Shown here piece by piece: positions 24,954 through 32,890 of a stretch of DNA of 40,935 bases. This DNA is from Deltaproteobacteria bacterium UBA7527 (GTDB lineage Bacteria > Desulfobacterota > Syntrophorhabdia > Syntrophorhabdales > Syntrophorhabdaceae): positions 20,971-61,905 of the forward strand of contig DLMV01000019.1 of NCBI GenBank assembly GCA_002478225.1. The letters are read 5' to 3'. The stretch's first letter is position 1. Every line of letters begins with the position of its first letter. The notes under the pieces were generated by a model that saw only the letters and a list, made by a program, of their open reading frames with translations, searched no databases and was not told the DNA's origin. The position numbers and the translations under genes were made by a program.

Positions 24954-26059
24954 TAACGGTTAAAGAATTCCCTGACCGACTTTACGATATAATCTTTTTC
25001 CGCCTTCTTCAACTCCGGATAGACCGGGAGCGCCAGGCTCGTTTCCGACGTCTCCTCCGCTATGGGAAAGTCGCCCTTTTTATATCCGAAGGATGCAAAG
25101 CAGGGCTGGAGATGCAAGGGCAGGGGATAGTATATTCCGGTCATGACCCCTTTTTGTTTCAAAAATTCCTGAAGCCTGTCCCTCTCCTGTACGCGTATGA
25201 CATACTGGTGCGCTATGTATGTAAGATCGTCCTTGATATCGGGAAGCACAATGGGAAGGTCTTTCAGTTTTTTGTTGTAGAACCGGGCGTTCCCGATCCT
25301 TTTTTTGTTCCAGGCTTCAAGGTGGGGGAATTTTGCCACAAGGGCGCAGGCCTTGATCTCGTCGAGCCTGCTGTTGATGCCGACCATTTCATGGTAGTAC
25401 GGAACGCTGCCCATTCCGTGGACCCTCAGTTTTTTGACCTTTTCCCCGAGGTCCGCCCTCTTTGAAAGGACCATTCCGCCTTCGCCGATGCCCCCGAGAT
25501 TCTTCGTAGGATAAAAGCTCAAGGCCGCGATGTCGCCGAAGCTCCCCGACATTCCCTTGTTGTTCCGGGAGCCGAGGGATTGGGCTATATCCTCAATGAC
25601 GGGTATGCGGTATTTCTCCCCGATCTTTGGTATCCTGTCCATGTCGCAGAGCTTTCCGAACAGATGAACGATTATGACAGCCTTTGTCCTCGGAGTGACA
25701 GCCTTTTCGATCAGCTCAGGATTGATGTTCATGCTCTCCTTTTCTATGTCGACGAAAACAGGCTTTGCCCCCATGAGAACGATCGAGCTTGCCGTCGCGA
25801 AGAATGTATAAGGGGTCGTGATGACCTCGTCGCCTTCTTTGATGTCAAGGGCCATGAGGGCGAGGATCAACGCATCGGTGCCGTTCGCGCAGGATATTGC
25901 TGATGGCACTCCTACGTACTGCGCAATAGTACTTTCAAGCAGGCTGCAATATTGCCCGAGGATAAGTTTTTGTTCAGAGAGTATCTTCCTGATGTTCTTC
26001 AATATGTCTTTTTGCACCAGCTTGAACTGTGCCTTCAGGTTGATAGGGGGTATGTTCAT
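24953..26059 (-). CDS. DegT/DnrJ/EryC1/StrS-family PLP aminotransferase
   Basis: A 368-residue sugar aminotransferase-fold enzyme. Motifs are GTDALILALMALDIKEGDEVITTPYTF (substrate/PLP phosphate region), the VIEDIAQSLGS Asp that binds the pyridine nitrogen, and the Schiff-base Lys in SFYPTKNLGGIGEGGM. The family transfers an amino group to nucleotide-linked keto-sugars during O-antigen, capsule or antibiotic sugar synthesis. No other sugar-nucleotide gene is in the window, so this is an orphan copy. The start has AAGGAGA ten bases upstream. Its stop sits at the edge of the repeat element. Confidence 0.94.
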   Translation of the reverse strand: MNIPPINLKAQFKLVQKDILKNIRKILSEQKLILGQYCSLLESTIAQYVGVPSAISCANGTDALILALMALDIKEGDEVITTPYTFFATASSIVLMGAKPVFVDIEKESMNINPELIEKAVTPRTKAVIIVHLFGKLCDMDRIPKIGEKYRIPVIEDIAQSLGSRNNKGMSGSFGDIAALSFYPTKNLGGIGEGGMVLSKRADLGEKVKKLRVHGMGSVPYYHEMVGINSRLDEIKACALVAKFPHLEAWNKKRIGNARFYNKKLKDLPIVLPDIKDDLTYIAHQYVIRVQERDRLQEFLKQKGVMTGIYYPLPLHLQPCFASFGYKKGDFPIAEETSETSLALPVYPELKKAEKDYIVKSVREFFNR

Positions 26060-26079
26060 AAGCTCATAGTCTCCTTAAT

Positions 26080-26161
26080 GATACCCGATTCTCGATACTT
26101 GATGCTCGATACTGGTCAGATGCACTTGAAGGAACGAGGATCGAGGTACGAGGAACGAGGT
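26080..26161. repeat. Two degenerate 7-nt arrays, GATACTS then ACGAGGW
   Basis: First array: GATACCC, GATTCTC, GATACTT, GATGCTC, GATACTG (26080-26114). After about three looser units comes a second array with a different unit: ACGAGGA, TCGAGGT, ACGAGGA, ACGAGGT (26134-26161). The two unit types sit side by side with no change of period. Confidence 0.8.
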
Positions 26162-26253
26162 TCTTGTTGTATGGTTCCCATTTTAGCATACTTTCTGGTT
26201 TCTTCTCAATAATACATTGAATTTTTATGATGAAGCACGGTAGATTGATTGGT

Positions 26254-27243
26254 ATGAAAAAATTCGCAGATCTTAAAGGTAAGGCCTTCCTTTTTCTTCT
26301 GTTCTTCCGGTTCCTCTGGTTTATGAATTTCTTCTGCAGAAAGATCTTTGCGCCGATAATGCCCCTCATTGAGGACGAGTTTTTTATAGGCCATGCCAGA
26401 GCAAGCAGCCTTTTTGGTTTATCAACAGGCATCTATCTCCCCTCCGCAATCCCCTTTATCACCGAATACTATGATGAACGGACATAGGGAAGGGCAATCC
26501 CGATTCGTGACACGGCGACGTCTACGAGCATCTTTGCTGCCCCTCTGATCGCCATATTCCTCCTGCAATATTTTTCGTGGCGGGGAATATTCACTGTTCT
26601 TGGGGTCTTTTTTGCAGCATCTATTGTTGTTTTTTTATTTTATCAGCAGCGAGGTGAAGGTCCGGTCCACCCAAGAGGGGTTTTTTGGTGGCCTTATGAA
26701 GGGCAGGGACCTGTGGATGTTCGGGACTATGTGGGTGTTCGCCGCAGGAGCCAGCCCGGGACTTTATTTTGTACTGCCCCTCTACCTTAAGAAAGAACTG
26801 GGATGGGATATTAAATATGCCATACGATATTCGGCATCTCACGGCTTGGCGGGGTCTTCATGGCAATTCTGACGGGATTTATTGTCGATCGGTTCAGTCC
26901 GAGGAAGGTCATATTCCTGGTGGTCCTTATACGGGTATTCTCACAATACTGATCGCCGTTAAAAATATTCAATTTGTTGAGGTATTTCTTTTCCTCCAGG
27001 CAAGCATCGTCATGGATTTTTTCCTGTCTGCCTCGTTTCTGTTTCTAAGATATTCGAAAAGAATAAGAGGGGGATGGCAACAGGTTTTATTGTTCCCTCG
27101 GCGTTATATTCGGACTGGGCATTCCTCCCTACCTGCTCGGTTTTGGAGGCGATTATATCAGTTTCAGGTTTAGGATAATGATATTCGGCACGTTAGTAAT
27201 GCTTTCAAGCGGGCTTACGTATTTCCTGAAAGAATTGAAATAG
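26254..27243 (+). pseudogene. Decayed major facilitator superfamily transporter
   Basis: Remains of an MFS permease. The first helices and the MFS signature region read in one frame (MKKFADLKGKAFLFLLF onward, with SSLFGLSTGIYLPSAIP) to an in-frame TAG at 26485-26487. The same frame continues after the TAG as IRDTATSTSIFAAPLIAIFLL. Translation then moves to another frame near 26650 (LMKGRDLWMFGTMWVFAAGA), again near 26850 (MAILTGFIVDRFSPRKVIFLV), again near 26940 (ILTILIAVKNIQFVEVFLF), and again near 27095 (LGVIFGLGIPPYLLGF) before a TAG at 27241. At least one nonsense and four frameshift lesions, and a total of about 330 codons instead of about 400, show it is not functional. Several small frames inside it are fragments of this gene. 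Confidence 0.88.
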
Positions 27244-27255
27244 CCCCCGACAACC

Positions 27256-27463
27256 CATTACTCGATACTGGATACTGGCGAAAACCTCGTAAGGCGTAAA
27301 GCATAGAGTACGGTTTCTTGATAATGGATACTGGATACTCGTCAGGTGCAACGAGGAGCGAAAAACAAGGGACAACACAAGAAGAACCTTATTCCTCCAT
27401 GTGTCTTTCGCCCGGCATCCAGCGACAAGCATCCAGTATCGAGCATCCAGTAACAAGCAGCAT
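27256..27463. repeat. Cluster of degenerate 7-nt arrays filling the spacer before the thiolase operon
   Basis: The 27244-27556 spacer (over 300 bases) contains no gene. It holds CGATACT/GGATACT units (27256-27276), CGTAAGG-like remnants (27287-27300), GATAATG, GATACTG, GATACTC (27320-27340), then GCATCCA, GCGACAA, GCATCCA, GTATCGA, GCATCCA, GTAACAA (27415-27456). A promoter follows at 27488. Confidence 0.8.
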
Positions 27464-27487
27464 TATCGTCTATTTGGATTAAAATCA

Positions 27488-27516
27488 TTGACAAATGTTT
27501 GCAATTAAGATAAAAG
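27488..27516 (+). promoter_or_regulatory. Sigma-70-type promoter of the thiolase-crotonase-etfBA operon
   Basis: TTGACA (27488-27493), a 17-base spacer, and TAAAAG (27511-27516, four of six matches), about 40 bases before the start codon at 27557. It is the only promoter-like sequence seen for the four co-directional genes that follow. Confidence 0.55.
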
Positions 27517-27556
27517 ATTGTGAATTTTTTTTCAATTGAATGAAAGGAGACATTTT

Positions 27557-28843
27557 ATGAAAGAAGCCGTAATAGTTTCATGCGCAAGGACAGCAATAGG
27601 GCAGTTTGGTCAGTCTCTCAAGGATGTGCCGGTCGTGCAGCTGGGTGGTTTAGCCATCAAAGAGGCTATCAAAAGGGCAGGGATCAGACCTTCGAGGAGC
27701 AAGGACAAGGAGTTCGCGCCCGACATCTTCGGCGGCAAGACAGATACGGACCTTGAAGCAAAATACTATGACTATGACAGCAGCTTAAAAGAGGTTGTCA
27801 TCGACGAGGTCGTCATGGGCAATGTCATCCAGGCGGGCCTGGGTCAAAACCCCGGAAGGCAGGCGAGCATCAACGGCGGTGTTCCGAAAGAGACCGCAGC
27901 CTATACGATCAACAAGGTCTGTTCATCGGGGCTGCGCGCCATTATCAACGGCATACAGTCGATAGTCGCGGGGGACAACGAGGTCGTCGTCGCAGGCGGG
28001 ATGGAAAATATGAGCCTGGCGCCTTTTGCAGTGCCGGGACTCCGGTGGGGCGCGAGGATGTTCGATACAAAGGCTGTAGACCTGATGGTCCTTGATGGCG
28101 TGTGGGAGATCTTTTATGGATACCATATGGGCTTCACAGCAGAGAACATTGCTGCAAAGTACGGCATATCGAGGGTGGAACAGGATACATTCGGACTGAT
28201 AAGCCATCAGAGGGCGCGCAAAGCCATAAAAGAAGGTCTCTTCAAAGACGAGATCGTACCCGTTGTCATTCCGCAGAAGAAGGGTGATCCCATTGTTTTC
28301 GATACTGATGAGAGACCGATGGACACAACCCTCGAAAAGATGGCAAAACTCGCACCGGCATTCAAGAAAGACGGCGGTACGGTAACGGCAGGGAACGCAT
28401 CAGGGTTGAATGATGCTGCCTCAGCGGCAGTGCTTATGTCAAGGGATAAGGCAAAAGAGCTTGGCATAAAACCGATGGGCAAAATGATATCGTGGGCGAA
28501 CGGCGGCGTTGACCCGGCATACATGGGACTTGGTCCTGTACCGGCGATCAGGAAGGCCCTGAAGAAGGCGAACATGACAATCGACCAGATGGACATCATA
28601 GAGCTCAATGAGGCCTTTGCATCACAGTCGCTTGCATGCATCAAAGAATTGAAGATCAACACAGATAAGTGCAACATGTTCGGCGGCGGAATATCACTTG
28701 GCCACCCCATTGGATGCACAGGGGCGCGGCTTGTCACCACGGCCCTTTATCAGATGAAGAGACTTGGACTCAGGTATGGTCTTGTTTCCATGTGCATAGG
28801 CGGCGGCATGGGTCTTGCGGCAATTCTCGAAAGCGAGGCGTAG
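27557..28843 (+). CDS. Acetyl-CoA acetyltransferase (thiolase II family) with N-domain insertion
   Basis: A 428-residue thiolase that condenses two acetyl-CoA or cleaves 3-ketoacyl-CoA. The acylated Cys122 is in NKVCSSGLRA, the His is in GGGISLGHPIGCTGAR, and the second Cys is in MCIGGGMG; NEAFASQSLA is also present. The protein is about 35 residues longer than common thiolases. The excess lies at about residues 44-79 (after IKRAGI, before VVIDEVVMGNV), rich in Asp, Lys and Tyr. A TTG at 27536 is in frame, but the ATG at 27557 has AAAGGAGA at the right spacing. It is first in an apparent operon with crotonase, etfB and etfA, as in short-chain fatty acid beta-oxidation or butyrate pathways. 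Confidence 0.94.
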   Translation: MKEAVIVSCARTAIGQFGQSLKDVPVVQLGGLAIKEAIKRAGIRPSRSKDKEFAPDIFGGKTDTDLEAKYYDYDSSLKEVVIDEVVMGNVIQAGLGQNPGRQASINGGVPKETAAYTINKVCSSGLRAIINGIQSIVAGDNEVVVAGGMENMSLAPFAVPGLRWGARMFDTKAVDLMVLDGVWEIFYGYHMGFTAENIAAKYGISRVEQDTFGLISHQRARKAIKEGLFKDEIVPVVIPQKKGDPIVFDTDERPMDTTLEKMAKLAPAFKKDGGTVTAGNASGLNDAASAAVLMSRDKAKELGIKPMGKMISWANGGVDPAYMGLGPVPAIRKALKKANMTIDQMDIIELNEAFASQSLACIKELKINTDKCNMFGGGISLGHPIGCTGARLVTTALYQMKRLGLRYGLVSMCIGGGMGLAAILESEA

Positions 28844-28846
28844 AAC

Positions 28847-29629
28847 ATGGAGTACAAAACCCTGATAGTTGAGATAAAGGACGGCATCGCGATCGTAAAG
28901 CTGAACAGGCCAAAGGCACTCAATGCCATCAACTCCGAGATGTTGACGGAGCTCAAGCATGCAGGCGATGCCTTGAACGCGAACAAGGACGTCAAGGTCG
29001 TTATTATAACCGGAGAAGGAGACAAGGCATTTATCGCGGGAGCAGATATCCTTGAGATGAAGGACATGACGGCGATCGAAGGCATGAAGTTCTCCATGAA
29101 GGGCTACGAAGCTATCGGTACCCTGGAGAATATGGAAAAGCCGGTTATCGCTGCAGTGAACGGTTTTGCCCTCGGCGGCGGGTTCGAGGTGGCCATTGCC
29201 TGTGATTTTATCTATGCGTCCGATAAGGCAAAGGTCGGTTTTCCGGAGACAACCCTCGGGATCCATCCAGGTTTTGGCGGGACGCAGAGGACGGCAAAGC
29301 TCATCGGTCTTGCCAAAGCAAAAGAGCTCATCTTTACGGGAAAGACGATCACAGCCATAGAAGCATACAAGATGGGGCTCATCAATAAGGTCGTTCCTCA
29401 TGACCAGCTGATGGGCGAGGTCATGGCGCTTGCGGAAAAGATAAAGGCAAACGGTCCCTTTGCAGTGAGGCTTGCAAAGGAATGCATCAACAAGAGCCTT
29501 TCGCTCGACAATAAAGAGGGCATTCTGTTCGAAGCGAAGAATTTTGGATTATGTTTTGCTACAAAAGACCAGAAAGAGGGCATGACGGCTTTTGTAGAAA
29601 AGAGGAAACCCACCTATAAGGGGGAATAA
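28847..29629 (+). CDS. Enoyl-CoA hydratase/crotonase
   Basis: A 260-residue crotonase-family enzyme that hydrates short-chain 2-enoyl-CoA. The CoA/oxyanion-hole segment is AFIAGADILEMKDM, and the second oxyanion loop is ALGGGFEVAIACDF. The two catalytic Glu positions of true hydratases are present (in GGGFEVA and in FPETTLGIHPGFGGTQR). The length is that of a single-domain crotonase, without the dehydrogenase fusion. It starts three bases after the thiolase stop. It supplies the hydratase step next to thiolase; no 3-hydroxyacyl-CoA dehydrogenase or acyl-CoA dehydrogenase is nearby. Confidence 0.95.
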   Translation: MEYKTLIVEIKDGIAIVKLNRPKALNAINSEMLTELKHAGDALNANKDVKVVIITGEGDKAFIAGADILEMKDMTAIEGMKFSMKGYEAIGTLENMEKPVIAAVNGFALGGGFEVAIACDFIYASDKAKVGFPETTLGIHPGFGGTQRTAKLIGLAKAKELIFTGKTITAIEAYKMGLINKVVPHDQLMGEVMALAEKIKANGPFAVRLAKECINKSLSLDNKEGILFEAKNFGLCFATKDQKEGMTAFVEKRKPTYKGE

Positions 29630-29650
29630 AATACATTCAAGGAGGACACT

Positions 29651-30448
29651 GTGAAGATAGCGGTATGTTTAAAACAGGTTCCTGATACCGAAGCAGAGAT
29701 CAAATGGGACATCCCGAGCGGGACGCTGAAGAGGGATGGAATGGATTCGATCACCAACCCGTTTGATGAGTTTGCTTTAGAGGAAGCGCTGCTCACGAGA
29801 GAGAACTATGATGGTGAGATCGTTGCCATCAGCATGGGTCCGGAAAAGGCTGCGGATGTCTTGAGGAACGCCCTTGCGCTGACCGTCAATTCGGTGCAGC
29901 AGATCAGCGATCCCGCGTTTGCCGGCTCCGACACGTACGCAACGGCCTATGTGCTTGCCCAGGCGCTCAAGAAGATCGGCGATGTTGACGTGGTATTCAC
30001 CGGAAAGCAATCCACCGACGGCAATACCGGCGTTGTCAGCGCAGAGCTTGCGGCAATTCTCGGCTGGAGCCAGCTTACCTATGTAGCGAAGGTTCGCTCG
30101 ATCGATGCAGCCGGCAAGAAGATCGTTGTGGAGAGGGCGATCGAAGGCGGCAACGAGGTCGTTGAGGCAAAACTCCCCGCCGTGGTTTCTGTTATCAAGG
30201 GGATCAATGAGCCGAGGCTTCCTAATCTCATGGGTATCAGAAAGGCCGCGAAGGTTGAGATCCCGAAGTGGAACGCGGGCGATCTCGGCGTGGATACGAG
30301 CAAGGTTGGGGCTGCCGGTTCCTGCACAAAGGTTGTTGAGATTGCTGTGCCACCTCCAAGGGGTGCAGGTGAGATCCTGAAAGGTGAAATTGAGGATATT
30401 GCGAATACGCTCACCGATAAACTGATTGACCTGAAAGTCATAAAATAA
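29651..30448 (+). CDS. etfB: Electron transfer flavoprotein, beta subunit
   Basis: A 265-residue EtfB. Typical motifs are MKIAVCLKQVPDTEAEIKW at the start, NPFDEFALEEAL, DVVFTGKQSTDGNTGVVSAELA and the conserved PRLPNLMGIRKAAKVEI segment near the C-terminus. It binds AMP or FAD and forms the heterodimer with EtfA encoded next. It starts at GTG behind AAGGAGG. It passes electrons between an acyl-CoA dehydrogenase and a membrane acceptor, or bifurcates them if the second FAD is retained; which of these cannot be decided from the sequence alone. Confidence 0.96.
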   Translation: MKIAVCLKQVPDTEAEIKWDIPSGTLKRDGMDSITNPFDEFALEEALLTRENYDGEIVAISMGPEKAADVLRNALALTVNSVQQISDPAFAGSDTYATAYVLAQALKKIGDVDVVFTGKQSTDGNTGVVSAELAAILGWSQLTYVAKVRSIDAAGKKIVVERAIEGGNEVVEAKLPAVVSVIKGINEPRLPNLMGIRKAAKVEIPKWNAGDLGVDTSKVGAAGSCTKVVEIAVPPPRGAGEILKGEIEDIANTLTDKLIDLKVIK

Positions 30449-30466
30449 CCGGGAGGAGGAAGAACA

Positions 30467-31453
30467 ATGGCTAACGATGTATGGGTTTACATAGAACATA
30501 AGGACGGAGCGGTAACACCGATGTCTTTTGAGCTTCTGGGTATTGGGAAGACATTGGCGGATGGATTGGGTTCCGGCGTATGTGCTTTTGTGGTCGGTGA
30601 AAAGGCCGATGACATAGCGAAAGAGGCCTTCGCCTATGGCGCTTCCAAGGTATTTGCCGTGGAAGGCGCTGAGTACAAGGGTTTCAGGGCAGACGCGTAT
30701 TCAAAAGCGGCAACCTCTCTTCTCGACAAATACAAACCGGCAGTGGCCCTCTTCAGGGCAACGAGCCAGGGCACTGATGTTGCGGCGGCAAGCGCAGCGC
30801 TGCTTGGTTTCGGGCTTTGTACCGACACTATCGGTCTTGCTGTCGACGGCGGCAAGATGAAGATGACGAGAGCAGCCTTTGGCGGCAACTACACAGTGTC
30901 GGTGGTGAACGAGAAGGCAGTCCCCCAGATAGCAACGGTGAGGCCGAAGGCATTCGCCATGCCGGAAAAGGATGCGTCAAAAAGCGGTGAAGTGGTAAAA
31001 GAGGCTTTCTCAGTTGCAGAGGCAGACCTGAACACGAAAGTCCTTGAGTTCATACAATCGGCAACGGCGGTGAACCTTGTAGAGGCAGATATCATTGTGG
31101 CAGGCGGCAGGGGTGTAGGCAATCCGGAAGGCTTCCAGCTCATCAAGGAGCTGGCAGACCTGCTTGGCGGCGCAGTGGGAGCATCACGTGCGGCAGTCGA
31201 CTCAGGCTGGATCGCTTACGAGCACCAGGTCGGACAGACCGGCAAGACCGTGAAGCCGAAGATCTACATCGCCTGCGGCGTTTCCGGAGCCATCCAGCAC
31301 CTTGCCGGCATGAGGACATCCGATTGCATTGTTGCGATCAATAAAGACCCCGATGCGCCGATCTTCAAGGCGGCGACATTCGGCATCGTCGGCGACTACA
31401 AGCAGGTGCTTCCGAAACTCATCGAGAAATTCAAGGGCAAGCTCGGCAGGTAA
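30467..31453 (+). CDS. etfA: Electron transfer flavoprotein, alpha subunit
   Basis: A 328-residue EtfA. The N-terminal Rossmann-like half interacts with EtfB; the C-terminal FAD-binding domain (about 200-328) has VAGGRGVGNPEGF, then GASRAAVDSGWI, HQVGQTGKTVKPKIYIA, GVSGAIQHLAGM and the AINKDPDAPIF loop. It lacks the N-terminal ferredoxin domain seen in some anaerobic EtfA. It starts 18 bases after etfB with GGGAGGAGG upstream. A strong terminator follows 20 bases after the stop, closing the operon. Confidence 0.97.
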   Translation: MANDVWVYIEHKDGAVTPMSFELLGIGKTLADGLGSGVCAFVVGEKADDIAKEAFAYGASKVFAVEGAEYKGFRADAYSKAATSLLDKYKPAVALFRATSQGTDVAAASAALLGFGLCTDTIGLAVDGGKMKMTRAAFGGNYTVSVVNEKAVPQIATVRPKAFAMPEKDASKSGEVVKEAFSVAEADLNTKVLEFIQSATAVNLVEADIIVAGGRGVGNPEGFQLIKELADLLGGAVGASRAAVDSGWIAYEHQVGQTGKTVKPKIYIACGVSGAIQHLAGMRTSDCIVAINKDPDAPIFKAATFGIVGDYKQVLPKLIEKFKGKLGR

Positions 31454-31472
31454 GGGTACATAATACGACAAC

Positions 31473-31501
31473 AAAAAGGGGAGCTTCGGCTCCCCTTTTT
31501 T
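31473..31501 (+). terminator. Strong rho-independent terminator after etfA
   Basis: Stem AAAAAGGGGAGC (31473-31484) / GCTCCCCTTTTT (31489-31500) closed by a TTCG tetraloop, with a T-tract. The A-rich left flank means it may also work for the convergent gene on the minus strand. Confidence 0.92.
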
Positions 31502-31621
31502 AAATGTGCTGCCCATTACTCGCTGCCGGTTGCTTGACAGAAACTGCAGGATATTTCTTCTTTTGAGCATTCGGTCACTGGTTATTGTGCAGCGGGCATC
31601 GGGTTCGCTGCGGGCCCTGGC

Positions 31622-32248
31622 TTATTTATCTGATCTTGTTACGGCAAGAAACGCCATGGCGAATCCGGCTGATAGCGCGAACAGCAGTGCAAAAAGTCCT
31701 TTTTTACCGATCCCTTTCCCGCGCCCGCGTGATCTGTTCAACCATTTATGAAATGTGTTCACCACGTCTTCAATGTGGAAGATGGCCTTCAGCTCTATCC
31801 TGTCGATGCCGTATCTCTCAGACGCTTCGTCAGGATTGTTGATGGTGAACAGGATCATTTCGAGCTGCTCAAGATATTCTTCAACCGGTTTTCTAAGGAT
31901 AGCGGTAAAAAGCATCTGCCCGTCTTCCAAACCAACAGGGAATGGTCTTTTCCAGAAGCTGTGATAGCAGGTTACCATGTTGAGGAGCGGTTCTTCTATG
32001 CGGGACACGGCCTGCCGGATAGCTTCCCTCGTTGCATACTCTTTTGCCAGGACCTCTGCTGTGAGGTTATCTGAGGCTTTTGCAAGGTCTCCGATGTTCT
32101 GTTTGAGGACATGATTCATTTTCTCGATGAGCCCGGAGATGTCCTCTAATGGACGGCCTTCGGGAGAAGGGAAGTATTGAAGCACCTCACGGAGCATAGA
32201 TGCAAGGGGCCATAACTCTTCGGCAAGTACGTGATAATGATCCGGCAT
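31622..32248 (-). CDS. Uncharacterised tail-anchored helical protein
   Basis: About 208 residues from the ATG at 32248; a GTG at 32311 is also open and would add 21 residues. It was not recognised. It is almost entirely helical and charged, with a Cys-Tyr-His stretch (MVTCYHSFWKRPFP). A basic segment (NRSRGRGKGIGKKG) is followed by one hydrophobic helix (LFALLFALSAGFAMAFLAV) at the extreme C-terminus. This is the layout of a tail-anchored inner-membrane protein with a cytoplasmic head. It converges with the etf operon and is divergent from the selenium genes. The ribosome binding site is weak for both starts. Confidence 0.65.
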   Translation of the reverse strand: MPDHYHVLAEELWPLASMLREVLQYFPSPEGRPLEDISGLIEKMNHVLKQNIGDLAKASDNLTAEVLAKEYATREAIRQAVSRIEEPLLNMVTCYHSFWKRPFPVGLEDGQMLFTAILRKPVEEYLEQLEMILFTINNPDEASERYGIDRIELKAIFHIEDVVNTFHKWLNRSRGRGKGIGKKGLFALLFALSAGFAMAFLAVTRSDK

Positions 32249-32318
32249 GGAATGTCGCAACTTCACATTGTTCACCGCGTTTGGTAGACGTCCCTGGTGC
32301 AATTTTCCCACCTGTCAG

Positions 32319-32342
32319 CTTGAGAATCCAAAAGCTCAAGCA
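32319..32342. repeat. Small palindrome in the divergent spacer before yedF
   Basis: GCTTGAG and CTCAAGC (approximate positions) separated by about nine bases, in the spacer between the tail-anchored protein and yedF. It could be an operator or a small hairpin. The rest of this AT-rich spacer (to 32527) shows no gene. Confidence 0.35.
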
Positions 32343-32527
32343 CGATTATATTTGAACATATTTGGCGCTTTTTTTCTATGACATTTAAGGCCCGCCATAT
32401 AAAGAACTGGTTTTTTATTAATTCTATTAATAGGAAGCCATTTATTCACATTATCTATTTGCTATGCCGTAAACAATTTTCTAAAATAGAAAGCAAGAAT
32501 TTGCCTGGCAGACCTTAGAGGCAGTGT

Positions 32528-32890
32528 ATGAGAGAAGCAGAAAAAATGAATATAGCGAAGACAGTTGTTTCTATCAACAGTGAAACAATAGGACGCGGCG
32601 ACGATGAGCTGGGTGCCACCCTGATGCGGTCTTTCCTTTACACATTGATAGATGAGGAGAACAGGCCGTGGCGCATCATATTTATCAATGGAGGGGTGAA
32701 GCTGACTGCTGAAGGCTCTCCGTTTATCGATGTTCTGAATGCGATGATAGATGAGGGAACGGAGGTGCTTTCCTGTGGAACCAGCCTCGACTATTTTGCA
32801 TTGAAAGAAAAAGTGCGGGCAGGCAAGGTCAGCAACATGGCAGAGATAGTCTCTTCGTTTTCGGACGCTACAAAAGTGGTGAAGCCGTGA
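32528..32890 (+). CDS. yedF: YedF-type selenium metabolism protein, DsrE-like domain only
   Basis: A 120-residue protein matching the C-terminal DsrE-fold half of YedF selenium metabolism proteins: RGDDELGATLMRSFLYTLID, the INGGVKLTAEGSP loop, and the Cys-containing VLSCGTSLDYFALKEKV, then GKVSNMAEI. Complete YedF proteins also have an N-terminal TusA-like domain; here a stop lies in frame four codons before the ATG, so the TusA part is absent or encoded elsewhere. An alternative ATG at 32546 exists. It shares GTGA with the downstream cysteine desulfurase gene, and a DUF3343 gene follows. This trio marks the selenium-dependent (labile selenium) molybdenum hydroxylase trait. The proposed role is carrying or relaying sulfane sulfur or selenium. 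Confidence 0.85.
   Translation: MREAEKMNIAKTVVSINSETIGRGDDELGATLMRSFLYTLIDEENRPWRIIFINGGVKLTAEGSPFIDVLNAMIDEGTEVLSCGTSLDYFALKEKVRAGKVSNMAEIVSSFSDATKVVKP

Noticed and set aside
26080..27463. Repeat clusters as a CRISPR array
   Set aside because: Units are 7 nt, contiguous and degenerate, with no unique spacers and no cas genes.
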